Of a stretch of DNA of 64,000 nt, positions 1-12,089 are shown piece after piece. Where the stretch lies: NCBI GenBank assembly GCA_018340805.1, contig JACMZG010001870.1, forward strand, positions 47,846,540 to 47,910,539, written 5' to 3'. This stretch comes from Microvelia longipes. Its lineage: Eukaryota; Arthropoda; Insecta; Hemiptera; Veliidae. Position numbers and translations under genes: made by a program. How positions within the stretch are numbered: the stretch's first letter is position 1; each line of letters starts with the position of its first letter. Below the pieces are notes generated by a model that was given only the letters and a program-made list of their open reading frames with translations, had not been told where the DNA came from and did not search any database.

Positions 1-950
1 TTTTAACTGTGCAGTCAAATGTTTAAAAATGATCATAAATGGAGTCTATCTTAATAGAACGATAGAATAAAAAGTATCTCCACTGTTCTCTCTCTGTGAA
101 CTGTTGAGAAATTTTATTATTCTTTTGCTATATTATGCAGTCAAAATTACAGATAAATTGATTTTGACAACAGGCTATATCGGTGACACTACCGTGCTCC
201 CGCCTAGTCTATCTGTCACTGTCGTACCATTCTTTATTGGAAGCATCTTGAGGCTATTTCTCCCCTCGTATCTTTTTATTGAGGACATAAAAATATAATT
301 TTAATAGCAACTAAATGATCTTGTTGAGCTGACCAATTCTACTGAATATCATATCTTTGCCATTTAAAGGAAATGAGATATGGAGGCTCAGAGTTAGGCA
401 GTTTTGACTCTCACTCACTGACTCATCAAAATTCTAAAGCACTCCCAGCAAACGTAGACACTTGAATATTCCAACAGGCATAATTCAATTATGCCTGTTG
501 CTTGACTTTCTTCTCGACTCACCGGTAATTTATCTATTTAATTTAATTTAATTTTATCTATATTTTATTTATTTCTAATAATAAAAATTTAATTCTAATA
601 ATTTGAATTATTTATATTTTATATTCATTTTTATGCATTTATATTGCTCTTATACCTAATTTATATTATATCATTTTTAAATTATTTTATATATTTGGCT
701 TAGTTATGTTATTTATTTATTTATTTTTTATTATTATTTTATATTTATTTTGTACTTTAAGAGTAGTTGCTGTTTATTGTTATGCTGTAATTTTTTGTAA
801 TATATTTGGTTTGTACTTTGTTGGTTAGGCACTGATGTTGGTTTGTTAAAACTGAAAGCTGGCTCTGTCAATATATTGTCTTTAAAATTAGTGAAGAGAC
901 TGTTTCTTTCAATTCCTTTTATTGATTGACTCCACAGCTCAACTTATTTA
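1..950. other. AT-rich intron or flank, no gene seen
   Basis: A/T-rich sequence with ATTT-type low complexity around 530-760. No exon-like segment seen. It would lie in the intron or 3' part of the minus-strand host gene. Confidence 0.5.
472..500. repeat. Perfect 29-bp palindrome
   Basis: CAACAGGCATAATT, one central C, then AATTATGCCTGTTG: a 14-bp perfect inverted repeat. Function unknown; probably a TE remnant. Confidence 0.8.
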
Positions 951-1018
951 CTAACATATATTTTGGCTAACATATATTTTGGCTAACATATATTTTGGCT
1001 AACATATATTTTGGCTAA
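951..1018. repeat. 16-bp tandem repeat, about 4 copies
   Basis: CTAACATATATTTTGG repeats at 951, 967, 983 and 999 and decays after 1015. Confidence 0.9.
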
Positions 1019-1095
1019 AATATATCAAAGCCTCATACATGTTAAGTAAAGATAAAAGCGGAAACCAACATAAATTGACAAATAATTTAATTTAC

Positions 1096-1191
1096 CTGTT
1101 TACTAGTGAGCTTCTCGCAGTGAGTCCTAAGTTGTCCCAGCTCCTTTTCCAGCTTTGATATGACTCTGTCTTTGCTCCTTAACTCACACAT
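1096..1191 (-). CDS. Exon of coiled-coil host gene (most 3' visible exon)
   Basis: On the minus strand a TTGTTACAG acceptor is followed by 96 nt (32 codons, phase 0 to 0) and a CAG|GTAAAT donor. The peptide begins MCELRSKDRVISKLEKELGQ and has leucine/isoleucine every 3-4 residues among charged residues, as in a coiled coil. The upstream exon at 23438-23551 ends in phase 0, so the two join without a frame problem. It is the least AT-rich, most protein-like stretch for kilobases around. The family is not recognised, and the leading Met is probably internal rather than the start. Confidence 0.78.
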
Positions 1192-1365
1192 CTGTAACAA
1201 CAAGAGTAACAATGTCAAATACACTTTGATATGATTTTGCCTTGGCTTGATATCTCACATATATGTAACAAAACACGAGTAACAATCCAAAATACATACA
1301 ACCTTATAATCCATTCAGTAATTAAGAATTTTGGTGCATTAACACACATCCCACCACAACACACA

Positions 1366-1373
<8 letters not shown>

Positions 1374-1446
<73 letters not shown>
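1374..1446. repeat. (TA)n microsatellite
   Basis: Uninterrupted TA dinucleotides, preceded by CACA-rich sequence. ORFs crossing it (YIYIYI on both strands) are artefacts. Confidence 0.97.
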
Positions 1447-1449
<3 letters not shown>

Positions 1450-1986
1450 CATATACATACATATTGCGTTTTTCATAAAGTGCCTTTGTATTGACACAAT
1501 GCTTTTGACAATATAAAAAATTGAGTACTCGGTACTTTTCTTCATTACATCGGACTTGCTTCGCTCGTTCTCAGGAGTACAAGTCGTTAAATTTATATTG
1601 CAACACGTCTTCAGACTTGCTTTTCTTGTCCTTAGATAGTAAATACATTCCTTTCAGTCCCAGTGGTTATTTATCCAGGCACAGAACACGCTCGATGCTG
1701 CTTAACTTTTATGATTCACTAAAAATCATGGATAGACTTGTTGTATTATAGCGAAACTTAGTTTACTTATTTATTACTTCAATATAATTGGAATATGTTC
1801 TGATATTTAGATATTTATTTTAAAAAAGTCTACAAATTATTTGATGGAAATTGAACTAATTCTAATAATAAGATGGAACTTAGCACATACCTGGCTACAT
1901 GAGTGCCAAAGATATAATTTCTCACTAGTGTTACAATGTTAATATTTTTAGAATGATTTGTTTTGTTTTTAGACCATATGATATAA

Positions 1987-2418
1987 TAGTCCAAGAGCCC
2001 AGGGGTGTTTTGTTAATAAAAAGTGTAATGGCTGGAACCGGTCTTAATTTTTTGGAAATACCTTCCTGAACAAGGATCTGCAATTCTCCAGACTCGTATC
2101 GGATGGGTGTCCCAGGCAGAACGCACTTTAAAAAGGTCAAAGGTTCTGCCTGGGACACCCATCCGTTACGAGTCGGCAGAATTGCATATCCTTGTTCAGG
2201 AAGGTATTTACGAAAAATTAAACCCGTTTCCAGCCATTACAATTTTTATTAACTTCGGTGGTAAATTTTACATGTAAAGTGCGTTCTGCCTGGGACACCC
2301 ATCCGATACGAGTCGGCAGAATTGCAGATCCTTGTTAAGGAAGATATTTACGAAAAATTAAGACCGGTTCCAGCCATTACACTTTTTATTAACAAAACAC
2401 CCCTGGGGTCTTGGTCTA
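1987..2418. mobile_element. Fold-back element 1 (AGTCCAAGAG termini), nested in family A
   Basis: The left end TAGTCCAAGAGCCCAGGGG pairs with the right end CCCCTGGGGTCTTGGTCTA. A left arm to about 2128 (AATGGCTGGAACCGGTCTTA, ATGGGTGTCCCAGGCAGAAC) is present twice in inverted form on the right, near 2138-2250 and 2281-2410, so the right arm is itself duplicated. Non-coding. Confidence 0.75.
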
Positions 2419-2576
2419 TAATGTGTTAAAAATTTCTCCGCGTTTTATGATTTTTCGAAATATTTGCTGAGTCAATTATGCGGGTTAATGACGTCATAAA
2501 CACAACTACAGTGGTAGACCGATTTTTCAATTTCAACTCTCTAGCATAAATACTCTGGGCACTGTGATGATAAACA

Positions 2577-2577
<1 letters not shown>

Positions 2578-2613
<36 letters not shown>
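2578..2613. repeat. (CA)n microsatellite
   Basis: CA dinucleotides directly 5' of fold-back element 2. Other family A copies carry a shorter ACAGACACACACAC here, so the run expanded from the element's own sequence. Confidence 0.95.
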
Positions 2614-2617
<4 letters not shown>

Positions 2618-2618
<1 letters not shown>

Positions 2619-3320
2619 GTCCAAGAGCCAGGCCTAAAAAATGTGACTCATTTTGTACTACTTTAAACCAAATTATTCTGAAAATATAACATAAATTATA
2701 AAGGAAAAGCATAGTCTGTCAATTAAGAGTGGAGTACTTCATATGAATGCATTCGTTCAAAATATTAGAAAATCGCACAATTTTCAGTTTTTCTTGCAAT
2801 AAGTAGTTTCCTGTAGGTCGTGTGCAAACCATGGAGAGGACATTAATTAAAACTGATAAAATTTTCTTTAAAACCAGAGTTTTTCGTCAAAATCGGATAA
2901 GTATAAATAAAGTTATAACATTTGTAAAATTGCCAAAAAAATGCACAAAAAGCTAATATTTTTTCAAAGAAATTCGATGACTGCATAAAAAAACCATTTT
3001 TTGGTGTTTTTGACAGAGCCATAACTTTGGTTGTAGTTATCCGATTTTAATGATTAAACACTTGTTTTTATAGAAAATTTTATCACCTTAAAAATGTCCT
3101 CTTCATGTTTTGCACCCGACCCACAGGGAACCACTTATTTCAAGATAACTGAAATTTGTGCGATTTTATAAAATTTTAAGCATGCGCAATTATATGAAGG
3201 GCTCCACTCTGGATAGGCAGACTATGCTTTTCTTTCATAATTAAAATTATATTTTCAGAAAAATTTGGTTTGAAGTAGTACAAAATGAGTCACAATTTTT
3301 TCAGGTCCGGCTCTTGGACT
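2618..3320. mobile_element. Fold-back element 2, about 700 bp, nested in family A
   Basis: The left end AGTCCAAGAGCCAGGCCT is the inverse of the right end AGGTCCGGCTCTTGGACT. Inward, both arms keep matching (GTGACTCATTTTGTACTACT / AGTAGTACAAAATGAGTCAC; AAGCATAGTCTG / CAGACTATGCTT; AATCGCACAA / TTGTGCGATT; AGAGGACATT / AATGTCCTCT), so nearly the whole element is one imperfect hairpin centred near 2970. It has no ORF. The ends match fold-back element 1 and the 27765 element while the bodies differ. Confidence 0.85.
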
Positions 3321-3719
3321 GAAACAGACAGGCAACTGCTAAAACCACTCAAAGGTCTTAAAAACTACTCAAACTCATAATTCCGTTTTTCATCCGGTTT
3401 CGGAATTTTTGCAAACACAATACTTTTCTATATACCTACGGTATAAATGAGGAAAAGTAAACATGTTTATATTTTGCTTTTAATGCAAATCATACAACTA
3501 CAATGAATATGGTGTTTCTCATAACGGTGTTATCGCTTGATCGGGTCACGTGATGCCAGCCATCACATTACACCGATCCGTGTGATCGTCTTTCTACTTC
3601 ACAATGAAATCATAAATCCTATCTTAAATCTATACTTCCTTTTACTTGGAAAATCTTACATTTACATTATTATTTACTTTCACTTGCATTCTACTAAATT
3701 AATAGAAAAAAGTATTTTT

Positions 3720-4425
3720 ATTTGTTATAAAGGTATTGTTATTATTGTTAAAAGTATTGTTATAATTTGTTATGAAGTATTGTTATTATTTGTTATAAGT
3801 ATTGTTATTATTTGTCAAAGTATTGTTATTATTGTTATAAAGTATTGTATTTGTTATAAAGTATTTGTTATTATTTGTTTATGAAGTTATTGTTATTATT
3901 GTTATATATTGTTATTGTAAAGTATTGTTATTATTTGTTATAAAGTATTGTTATTTGTTATAAAGGTATTGTTTATTTGTTGTTTGTGTATTTGTTATAA
4001 AGTATTGTTATTATTTGTTATGAAGTATTGTTATTATTTGTTATGAAGTATTGTTATTATTTGTTATAAAGTATTGTTATTATTTGTTATAAAGTATTGT
4101 TATTATTTGTCATAAAGTATTGTTATTATTTGTTATAAAGTATTGTTATTTTGTTATAAAGTATTGTTATATTTGTTATGAAGTATTGTTATTATTTGTT
4201 ATGAAGGTATTGTTATTATTTGTTATAAGTATTGTTATTATTGTTATTATTGTAAAAGTATTGTTATTATTATTATTGTTAAGTTATATTGTTATTATTT
4301 GTTATGAAGTATTGTTATTATTTGTTATGAAGTATTGTTATTATTTGTTATAAAGTATTGTTATCATTTGTTATTATTATTTGTTATGAAGTATTGTTAT
4401 TATTTGTTATAAAGTATATGTTTTT
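3720..4425. repeat. 23-bp tandem repeat array, noisy
   Basis: Unit AAAGTATTGTTATTATTTGTTAT or near variants, about 30 copies with many single-base indels. ORFs in it (poly I/V/Y/C) have no protein character. The indel load suggests an unpolished consensus or a fast-evolving array. Confidence 0.93.
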
Positions 4426-4439
4426 TTTGTTTATTTCGC

Positions 4440-5972
4440 TTAAGCCTGAAGGGTCATATTAGCGTTTCCCCTTACTCATTTAATTCTCCCCAGAGTTTGT
4501 ACTCACCTAATCATCTAGGAAGCACACCCTCCGTACATGGCGGCACATGGAGTAATCCACAGTGTGCCTAGTTTATTTATCATAACTAGACCCTACCCAA
4601 ACTCACCGCTCTGTCTAGTGTCCGTTACTAGTTCACAGTGAGCCCAGTTCATCTAGACAAGCTAGACTCTGGCTAGGCTCACCGCTCAGGCTAGCGCGGA
4701 CTACTAGTTCACAGTGTGCTTGGTAAATCTAGTCTTACTAGCTCGTCTGATCACATTAGTCTCACTTGGCACCGTCCTTGTTTATCCAGTCTCACCAATC
4801 TCATCAGCTCCTCTTGCATCACCAGACTCTAGCTAGGTTCACCAACATGCCTAGCTCAGCGCCACCCTACAAATAACTCTAGCTGTCCCGACGCCAGTGT
4901 GCACAAACTCATTTAATATCCCTGGCCTGAAAGTCAAAGTTCCGCAGTGCTACTAGCACACGTCTGTTAAGAGAATACTTTCAGAAAATTCAGTGTGAGG
5001 CAGTGCACCTATAGATTGGCAGATCGTCGAATCTTTAATAATTTTAGGTTTATTTATAAACAAAATTGATTCTTAGTATTGGCAGAATACATTTAAGGTA
5101 TATTTTACTCAAAAAATTGGTTCAAGGAACAGAAAAAGTACATTTACTTTAGTTCTGTTTGAAAACGTTTTTTCAAGCTTGGCTCTTAGACTTAATACCT
5201 CTAGTTCTAGCTTTACATAATATTTACATTTTTAACATATATAACTCAAATATTTAATCTATAATTATAGTTTATGTATGACTATCCTAAATTTATATTT
5301 TCATCTAGCATGCTGCCCTATATGAAATCAAATTACTTACATTTTTTACTTTCATCTAATTACTCCAATTATGAAATCGTGAGAATATCTCAAACATGTT
5401 AAAAAAAACTGAACCTAAAGAAAGGAAATACCAAAACAAAACGTAAATCAAGTAATGTCCCTCTAGAAAATAAACGTGAACGGGAAAATAAATAATATTA
5501 AATAAAAATAAATAAAGTAGCTTTTAGATTTATAGATAAGCTTTAAGATTTAAAGGAAAATCTTTAAAAATACAAAATAATTAAAATTTGGTACGGCAAT
5601 CAAAACAACCAATATTTCTTTGAATGGTATTTACTGACGTATATAGTTTTTCTTAATTATTATCTAATTTTGTTTCATATTGTAAGGTTAAAGGTATATT
5701 TATTATTGAAAGGAATTTTAATTAGGAACAGATATTAGTTTTGAATGGGCGACCCAAGGTACTGGCTTTGGACCCTACTTATTTTTCCTTTGATAGGGGG
5801 CGTGTCCAAAATATCAGTAGGACACAGTAAACGAAAAGGTTGCAGTTACAAAAGGTTTTTGTCTACCTAAAAAGTAGTTTCCATTACGCTCAAAATCAGC
5901 GAATTTTCATTACCATAACAGTTACAAAATGAGATAATTTTTATTTTAACTTACATCTTATCAAAAAATTTT
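4440..5972. other. Non-coding; CTAG-rich block then AT-rich sequence
   Basis: From 4440 to about 4960 the base composition is more balanced, with many CTAG tetranucleotides and loosely repeated phrases (ACTAGTTCACAGTG occurs twice, near 4628 and 4709). From 4960 to 5972 it is plain AT-rich sequence. No exon or known TE protein seen. Confidence 0.5.
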
Positions 5973-8900
5973 ATATAGGTTCACAAAGCTGGGTGCAGAA
6001 CCTATGGAGTCCTTATCACTTTTTAAAAAAACTTTATTATAAAGCTGCCTTACAAATTATGGTATCCTCATTAAATTCTTATATAGGTTCACAAAGCTGG
6101 ATGCAGAACCTATGGAGTCCTTATCACTTTTTAAAAAAACTTTATTATAAAGCTGCCTTACAAATTATGGTATCCTCATTAAATTCTTATATAGGTTCAC
6201 AAAGCTGGATGCAAAACCTATGGAGTCCTTATCACTTTTTAAAAAAACTTTATTATAAAGCTGCCTTACAAATATATGTATCCTCATTAAATTCTTATAT
6301 AGGTTCACAAAGTGGGTGCAGAACCTATGGACTCCTTATCACTTTTTTAAAAAACTTTATTATAAGCTGCCTTAAAAATTAATGTATCCTCATTAAAATT
6401 CTTATATAGTTCACAAAGCTGGGTGCAAAACCTATGAGTCCTTATCACCTTTTTAAAAACTTTATTATAAAGCTGCCTTAAAAATTATGGTATCCTTATT
6501 AAATTCTTATATAGGTTCACAAAGCTGGGTGCAGAACCTATAGACTCCTTATCACTTTTTAAAAAAACTTTATTATAAAGCTGCCTTAAACTTATGGCAT
6601 CCTCATCTCTATTAAAATTCTTATATAGGTTCACAAAGCTGGTGCAGAAACTATGGACTCCTTATCAACTTTTTAAAAAAACTTTATTATAAACTGCCTT
6701 TAAATTATGGTATCCTCATTTAAATTCTTATATAGGTTCACAAAGCTGGGTGCAGAACCTATGGACTCCTTATCACTTTTTAAAAACTTTATTATAAAGC
6801 TGCCTTAAAAATTATGGTATCCTCATTAATTCTTTATAGGTTCACAAAGCTGGGTGCAGAACCTATAGACTCCTTATCACATTTTAAAAAACTTTATTAT
6901 AAAGCTGCCTTAAAAACTTATGGCATCCTCATCTCTATTTAAAAGCTTATATAGGTTCACAAAGCTGGTGCAGAAACTATGGACTCCTTATCACTTTTTA
7001 AAACTTTATTATAAAGCTGCCTTAAAATTATGGTATCCTCATTAAATTCTTATATAGGTTCACAAAGCTGGGTGCAGAACCTATAGACTCCTTATCACAT
7101 TTTAAAAAAACTTTATTATAAAGCTGCCTTAAAACTTATGGCATCCTCATCTCTATTTAAAAAGCTTATATAGGTTCACAAAGCTGGGTGCAGAAACTAT
7201 GGACTCCTTATCACTTTTTAAAAAACTTTATTATAAAGCTGCCTTAAAATTATGGTGTATCCTCATTAAATTCTTATATAGGTTCACAAGCTGGGTGCAA
7301 AAACCTATGGAGTCCTTATCACTTTTTAACTTTATTATAAGCTGCCTTAAAAATTATGTCCTTTATTAAATTCTTATAAGTTCACAAAGCTGGGTGCAGA
7401 ACCTATGGACTCCTTATCACTTTTTAAAAAAACTTTATTATAAAGCTGCCTTAAAAATTATGGCATCCTCATCTCTATTTAAAAAGCTTATATAGGTTCA
7501 CAAAGCTGGTGCAGAACTATGGACTCCTTATCACTTTTTAAAAAACTTTATTATAAAGTGCCTTAAAAATTATGGTTCCTCATTAAATTCTTTATAGGTC
7601 ACAAAGCGGTGCAAAACTATGGAGTCCTTATCACTTTTTTAAAAACTTTATATAAAGCTGCCTTAAAAATTATGATCTCGTCTATTTAAAAAGCTTATAT
7701 AGGTTCACAAAGCTGGGTGCAGAACCTATGGACTCCTTATCACTTTTTAAAAAAACTTTATTATAAAGCTGCCTTAAAAATTATGGTATCCTCATTAAAT
7801 TCTTATATAGGTTCACAAAGCTGGGTGCAGAACCTATGGACTCCTTATCACTTTTTAAAAAATTTATTATAAAGCTGCCTTACAAATTATGGTATCCTCA
7901 TTAAATTCTTATATAGGTTCACAAAGCTAGGTGCAAAACTATGGACTCTTATCACTTTTTAAAAATTATTATAAAGCTGCCTTACAAATTATGGTATCCT
8001 CATTTAATTCTTATATAGGTTCACAAAGCTGGGTGCAGAACTATGGACTCCTTATCACTTTTTAAAAACTTTATTATAAAGCTGCCTTACAAATTATGGT
8101 ATCCTCATTAAATTCTTATATAGGTTCACAAAGCTGGGTGCAGAACCTATGGAGTCCTTATCACTTTTTAAAAAAATTTATTATAAAGCTGCCTTACAAT
8201 TATGGTATCCTCATTAAATTCTTATATAGGTTCACAAAGCTGGGTGCAGAACCCTATGGACTCCTTATCACCTTTTTAAAAACTTTATTATAAAGCTGCC
8301 TTAAAAACTTATGGTATCCTCATCTCTATTTAAAAAGCTTATATAGGTTCACAAAGCTGGGTGCAGAACCTATGGACTCCTTATCACTTTTTAAAAACTT
8401 TATTATAAAGCTGCCTTAAAAACTTATGGTATCCTCTCTATTTAAAAGCTTATATGGTTCACAAAGCTGGGTGCGAACTATGGACTCCTTATCACTTTTT
8501 AAAAACTTTATTATAAAGCGCCTTAAAAACTTATGGTATCCTCATCTCTATTTAAAAAGCTTATATAGGTTCACAAAGCTGGGTGCAGAACCTATGGACT
8601 CCTTATCACTTTTTAAAAACTTTATTATAAAGCTGCCTTACAAATTATGGTATCCTCATTAAATTCTTATATAGGTTCACAAGCTGGGTGCAGAACCTAT
8701 GGAGTCCTTATCACTTTTAAAAAATTATTATAAAGCTGCCTTACAAATTATGGTATCCTCATTAATTCTTATATAGGTTCACAAAGTGGGTGCAGAACCT
8801 ATGGACTCCTTATCACTTTTTAAAACTTTATTATAAGCTGCCTTAAACTTATGTATCTCATCTCTATTTAAAAAGCTTAATAGGTTCACAAAGCTGGGTG
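5973..8900. repeat. 108-bp satellite array, about 27 copies
   Basis: Early units start at 5973, 6081 and 6189, exactly 108 bp apart; later units carry indels. Each contains ATAGGTTC...GAACCTAT, an 8-bp inverted repeat around a 15-nt spacer, then CTCCTTATCACTTTTTAAAA and AAAGCTGCCTTA. Because 108 is a multiple of three, the first units read as one open frame (5993-6382); indels close it later. Nothing suggests a real protein. Confidence 0.95.
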
Positions 8901-9620
8901 CAGAACCTATGGTATTTAGACACCTGTACTTAATTTCAATTGAATTGGATTATTTTTCGATTTTTTAATATACGTACACAGAACCTATGGACTCCTTATC
9001 ACTTTTAAAACCCCTTACGGCTTCTACAGAGCTGGCTCAAAAACCACATGGCATCCTTATTCCAATTTAATATCACGAGTATAAGCTTTATGACACGTCT
9101 AAACCACCCATATTCCATACCACTGACATAAACGTATGGCATATATATTGCTTACCTCATTGTCAGGTCATCGCTTCAACATTGCTGGCCCAAAAACTAA
9201 TTTTACCTAAAGAAATTCGTTTTAAAACACTCAAGTATTTATCATGAATATCTTTTCGATATTGTTATTAACTGTTTATTTTTATAAAAAAAAAGTTAAA
9301 GAAAAAGGTTTGATTATTACGTGTGAGTCATTCAGAATTAGGGCCTATTTTCCCACAGGTGATACAACAGGGAAAAAACTGATTTACATTTAGTAAACCT
9401 GTGGGATCCATATTAGAACTTTATATATTTCATTAATTTACTTCACCAGAAATATCTCTAGTTTTTCTTCCCTACCTCTTAAAGAGAGAGAAAGCATTGC
9501 ATTAGCATGAAACAAAACCCTTTTTTCTGCATTACCGACTTTTCAGTACCAACATATTCCAAACATTTGTGTCTTTATGTATGTTAAAATTAAAAAGGTT
9601 GTATTTACCGCAAGTAGAAG
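8901..9620. other. Array edge with family A fragment, then plain AT-rich sequence
   Basis: About 8917-8985 resembles the internal family A phrase (TTCAATTGAATTGGATTATT) wedged between two partial satellite units. The rest to 9620 shows no gene or clear repeat. Confidence 0.5.
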
Positions 9621-9972
9621 AAGCAATCGAAGAATCAGCTACCGTCGATACTTGCTGTTGGATATGAATATCCCTGGACCGGTTTCGGCATAACGCCATC
9701 ATCAACAGGGGGGCAACACTCGATCTCTCAACTAATAAAGTTATATCAGTGATTAACTCCTAGTCTCAATGAGCACGACGTTCTTTCGAGCAACGAGCAT
9801 CTTCAGAGGGCTCGTCGTGCTTATTGAGACTAGAAGTTAATCACTGATATACTTTATTAGTTGAGAGCTCGAGTGTTGCCCCGCCTGCTGATGATGGCGT
9901 TATGCCGAAGCCGGTCCAGGGATATTTATATCCAACAGCAAGTATCGACGGTAGCTGATTCTTCGATTGCTT
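9621..9972. mobile_element. 352-bp fold-back hairpin
   Basis: AAGCAATCGAAGAATCAGCT at 9621 is the exact inverse of the right end at 9953-9972. Arms of about 150 bp stay matched through TCGATACTTGCTG, GGTCCAGGGATA, CTAATAAAG and TTAATCACTGATAT to a centre near 9797. Few mismatches, so fairly young. No ORF of note. Confidence 0.88.
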
Positions 9973-10026
9973 TATGTATTGTATGAGTGTATGTATATGT
10001 GTATGTATGAGTGTATAGATAGTGCA

Positions 10027-10655
10027 CATCGGATTCGCTACGCTCATCCTCCCTGCTTAGGCCTCGCTTTACTCGTCCTTAGAATATACAAGTGGTTAAA
10101 TTTATTTGTAACTCTTCCTCGGACACGCTTCGCTCGTCCTCAGATAGTAAATTAATTCCATTTCGGTAACCCATTTAGGCACTGTCTACGCTAGATGCAG
10201 CTTATCTTTTATGATCCACCAAAAACCATTGATATACATGTCATAATAAAAATTAACTTATTGCACTTATTTATTACGTAAAGCTATACACTTGTACTAA
10301 ATTTCAATTTAATTGGATTATTTTACGATTTTTTTAAAAAACGTACACAAGCCATGTGGTAAAAATTAACTAATGCTGATAATGAAGTAGAACTTGGGAC
10401 ATTTGTTAGTCTTGTACAGATTATATGCAAGCTAATCCGAGTTTCATGATTTATACAAATTATTGCGGGTTAATGACGTCATAAAAATTTTTCCGGATAA
10501 CTCAACTACATGTATGAACTGATTTTTGTACAAAGTTTCATCTCTCTATCATAAATACACTAGAAGAAACGATGAAAACAGACACATACATATACATATT
10601 TAGGAGGAACGCGATACTTTTCCTATATACACGTACGCAAGTGGATGAGTGAAAG
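10027..10655 (+). mobile_element. Family A element, copy 2
   Basis: Head CATCGGATTCGCTACGCTCA, middle GGGTTAATGACGTCATAAA and tail ATACTTTTCCTATATACACG correspond to the other family A copies in the same order. The terminal repeat is eroded (ends near GGATGAGTGAAAGT). Non-coding. Confidence 0.65.
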
Positions 10656-11066
10656 TAATTATCAAGTTGAAGAGGGGACAGAAAGGACCGATACAAAAGA
10701 TTTTAACAGTTTGGTTTAAGAATTTTTTGTTCTACTAAAATAATTCAATTTGTTAAGAATATAACATTGCAGGTATTTTAATTTGAATATCAGGTAGACA
10801 CCCTGATGGGTAATGATAATTCTGAGGCGCCAGGCTATTCCAACCATTATGTTACGGTTAATTTTCAAATGAACCCTTAAGTCACCCAAGTCATTTGAAG
10901 AGGTCATCATCAATCATTTTTTACTTCCTTGTGTCTCTTTTATTAAATCACTCCGCAAAGCATACTTTTCAGTTTTGAAATACTCGATTTTTTTTAATAG
11001 CACCCAACCTCTACCACTTGGTATATTTCACAAGCTTAAAATGTTTCTCCCCATATAGATATATTC
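10656..11066. other. Intron sequence, nothing recognised
   Basis: AT-rich. No exon, TE protein or clear inverted repeat seen. Confidence 0.5.
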
Positions 11067-11357
11067 TACTAGAGGGGGCATAGCCTATCTCAATACATTG
11101 CGAGATCTGAAACATCATTTTGGGGCTCTCAGGGGCTCTGTGTAACCTCACTGAAACCTCCTTCAAGAATCAGTTAAGGTTATAATAAATCAATTGTTAT
11201 CGGCTTCCTGCACATTATTAGTGTTTTTGTATGTATTTTTAACCTTATACTGTATAAGTTAGTGTAATTTTGTACTGATTATTTGATTATTATAAGCGAA
11301 GATGGTCAGGTTACTTTTTCGATGTTTCAAAATTAAACATATAGGGCCCCTCTAGTA
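11067..11357. mobile_element. MITE B, short form (291 bp)
   Basis: It begins TACTAGAGGGGGC and ends GCCCCTCTAGTA, an inverted terminal repeat. Interior phrases (GAAACATCATTTTGGGGCTC, TCAGGGGCTCTGTGTAA, GAAGATGGTC) recur at 46925-47751 and 60889-61707, where a second element has been inserted. Non-coding. Confidence 0.85.
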
Positions 11358-11614
11358 ATAATATCTCTATGTTTCTCTCTATAAAGACTACAATGCGAGG
11401 CGATAAAATAAATAATGTAAACAAACCAATAATTACGGCTTAATTCCTTTATTAACTTACTTATTTGATTTTAAAGCATTTTATGCATGTTTTACGAACT
11501 TGAAATGAAAATTGCTCAAAAAACTTGCAATTGAAGAGGTATAGTTTTGACTGTTGATTGAAAAGAGTAATAACTGTAGAAATTTTTATCTAAAGCGCCA
11601 AAACCTATAGCTTA

Positions 11615-12089
11615 ACACAATATAATTGTGCGAGAGACACCTAGGAAATGTAACAAGCAAAATGGAATGCTACATCTGGGAACTGTTCCATCATTCGACA
11701 TTCGTCATCATTGATGGCTCGACATAATGTCATGTCCCACTCTGTTTCGTTACGTCTAACTCATCAGGGCGCCGACAGAGCCTGAACTTAGGAATTGTCA
11801 CTCCGCCATCATTGCTTGCTAAGCATGATGCCGGTACGGTCGTAAGAGAGCACCGCTCGTCTCTGGTAAATACTTCATATTATATTCTTCGGAATTTTAA
11901 TTGAAGATCAGAGTAAGTTCAGGCTCTGTCGGCGCCCTGATGAGTTAGACGTAACGAAACAGAGTGGGACATGACATTATGTCGAGCCATCAATGATGAC
12001 GAATGTCGAATGATGGAACAGTTCCCAGATGTAGCATTCCATTTGGCTTGTTACATTTCCTAGGTGTCTTTCGCACAATTATATTGTGT
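11615..12089. mobile_element. Near-perfect long hairpin, 176-bp arms
   Basis: The left arm 11615-11790 and right arm 11914-12089 are inverse copies with only a handful of differences, starting ACACAATATAATTGTGCGA and ending inward at GAGCCTGAACTTA. The spacer is about 123 bp. Very high arm identity implies a recent origin or arm homogenisation. A transcript through it would form a long double-stranded RNA. Confidence 0.92.

Larger units (their letters stand above)
1534..3458 (+). mobile_element. Family A TIR element, copy 1, with two nested insertions
   Basis: It begins with an ACTTTTCTTCATTACATCGG-like head and ends with ATGAGGAAAAGT, an imperfect terminal inverted repeat. It shares head, middle (TGACGTCAT motif, 'ACTCTCTAGCATAAATAC' phrase) and tail with copies at 10027-10655, 24850-25266, 25698-26241 and 39675-40185. 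The body is split by fold-back elements at 1987-2418 and 2618-3320: the ACAGACA...CAGACAGGCAACT stretch resumes after the second one. No coding capacity is seen, so it is non-autonomous (MITE-like); superfamily unknown. Confidence 0.65.

Noticed and set aside
1231..1545. ORFs of YIYIYI repeats; same at 13147-13359, 26953-27159 and 38705-38914
   Set aside because: TA microsatellites read in frame.
3720..4425. CRISPR-like array
   Set aside because: Direct tandem repeats with no unique spacers, in an animal genome; the same applies to all other arrays here.
5993..6382. 129-codon ORF with three identical 36-residue repeats
   Set aside because: Created by the 108-bp satellite, whose later units are frame-broken.
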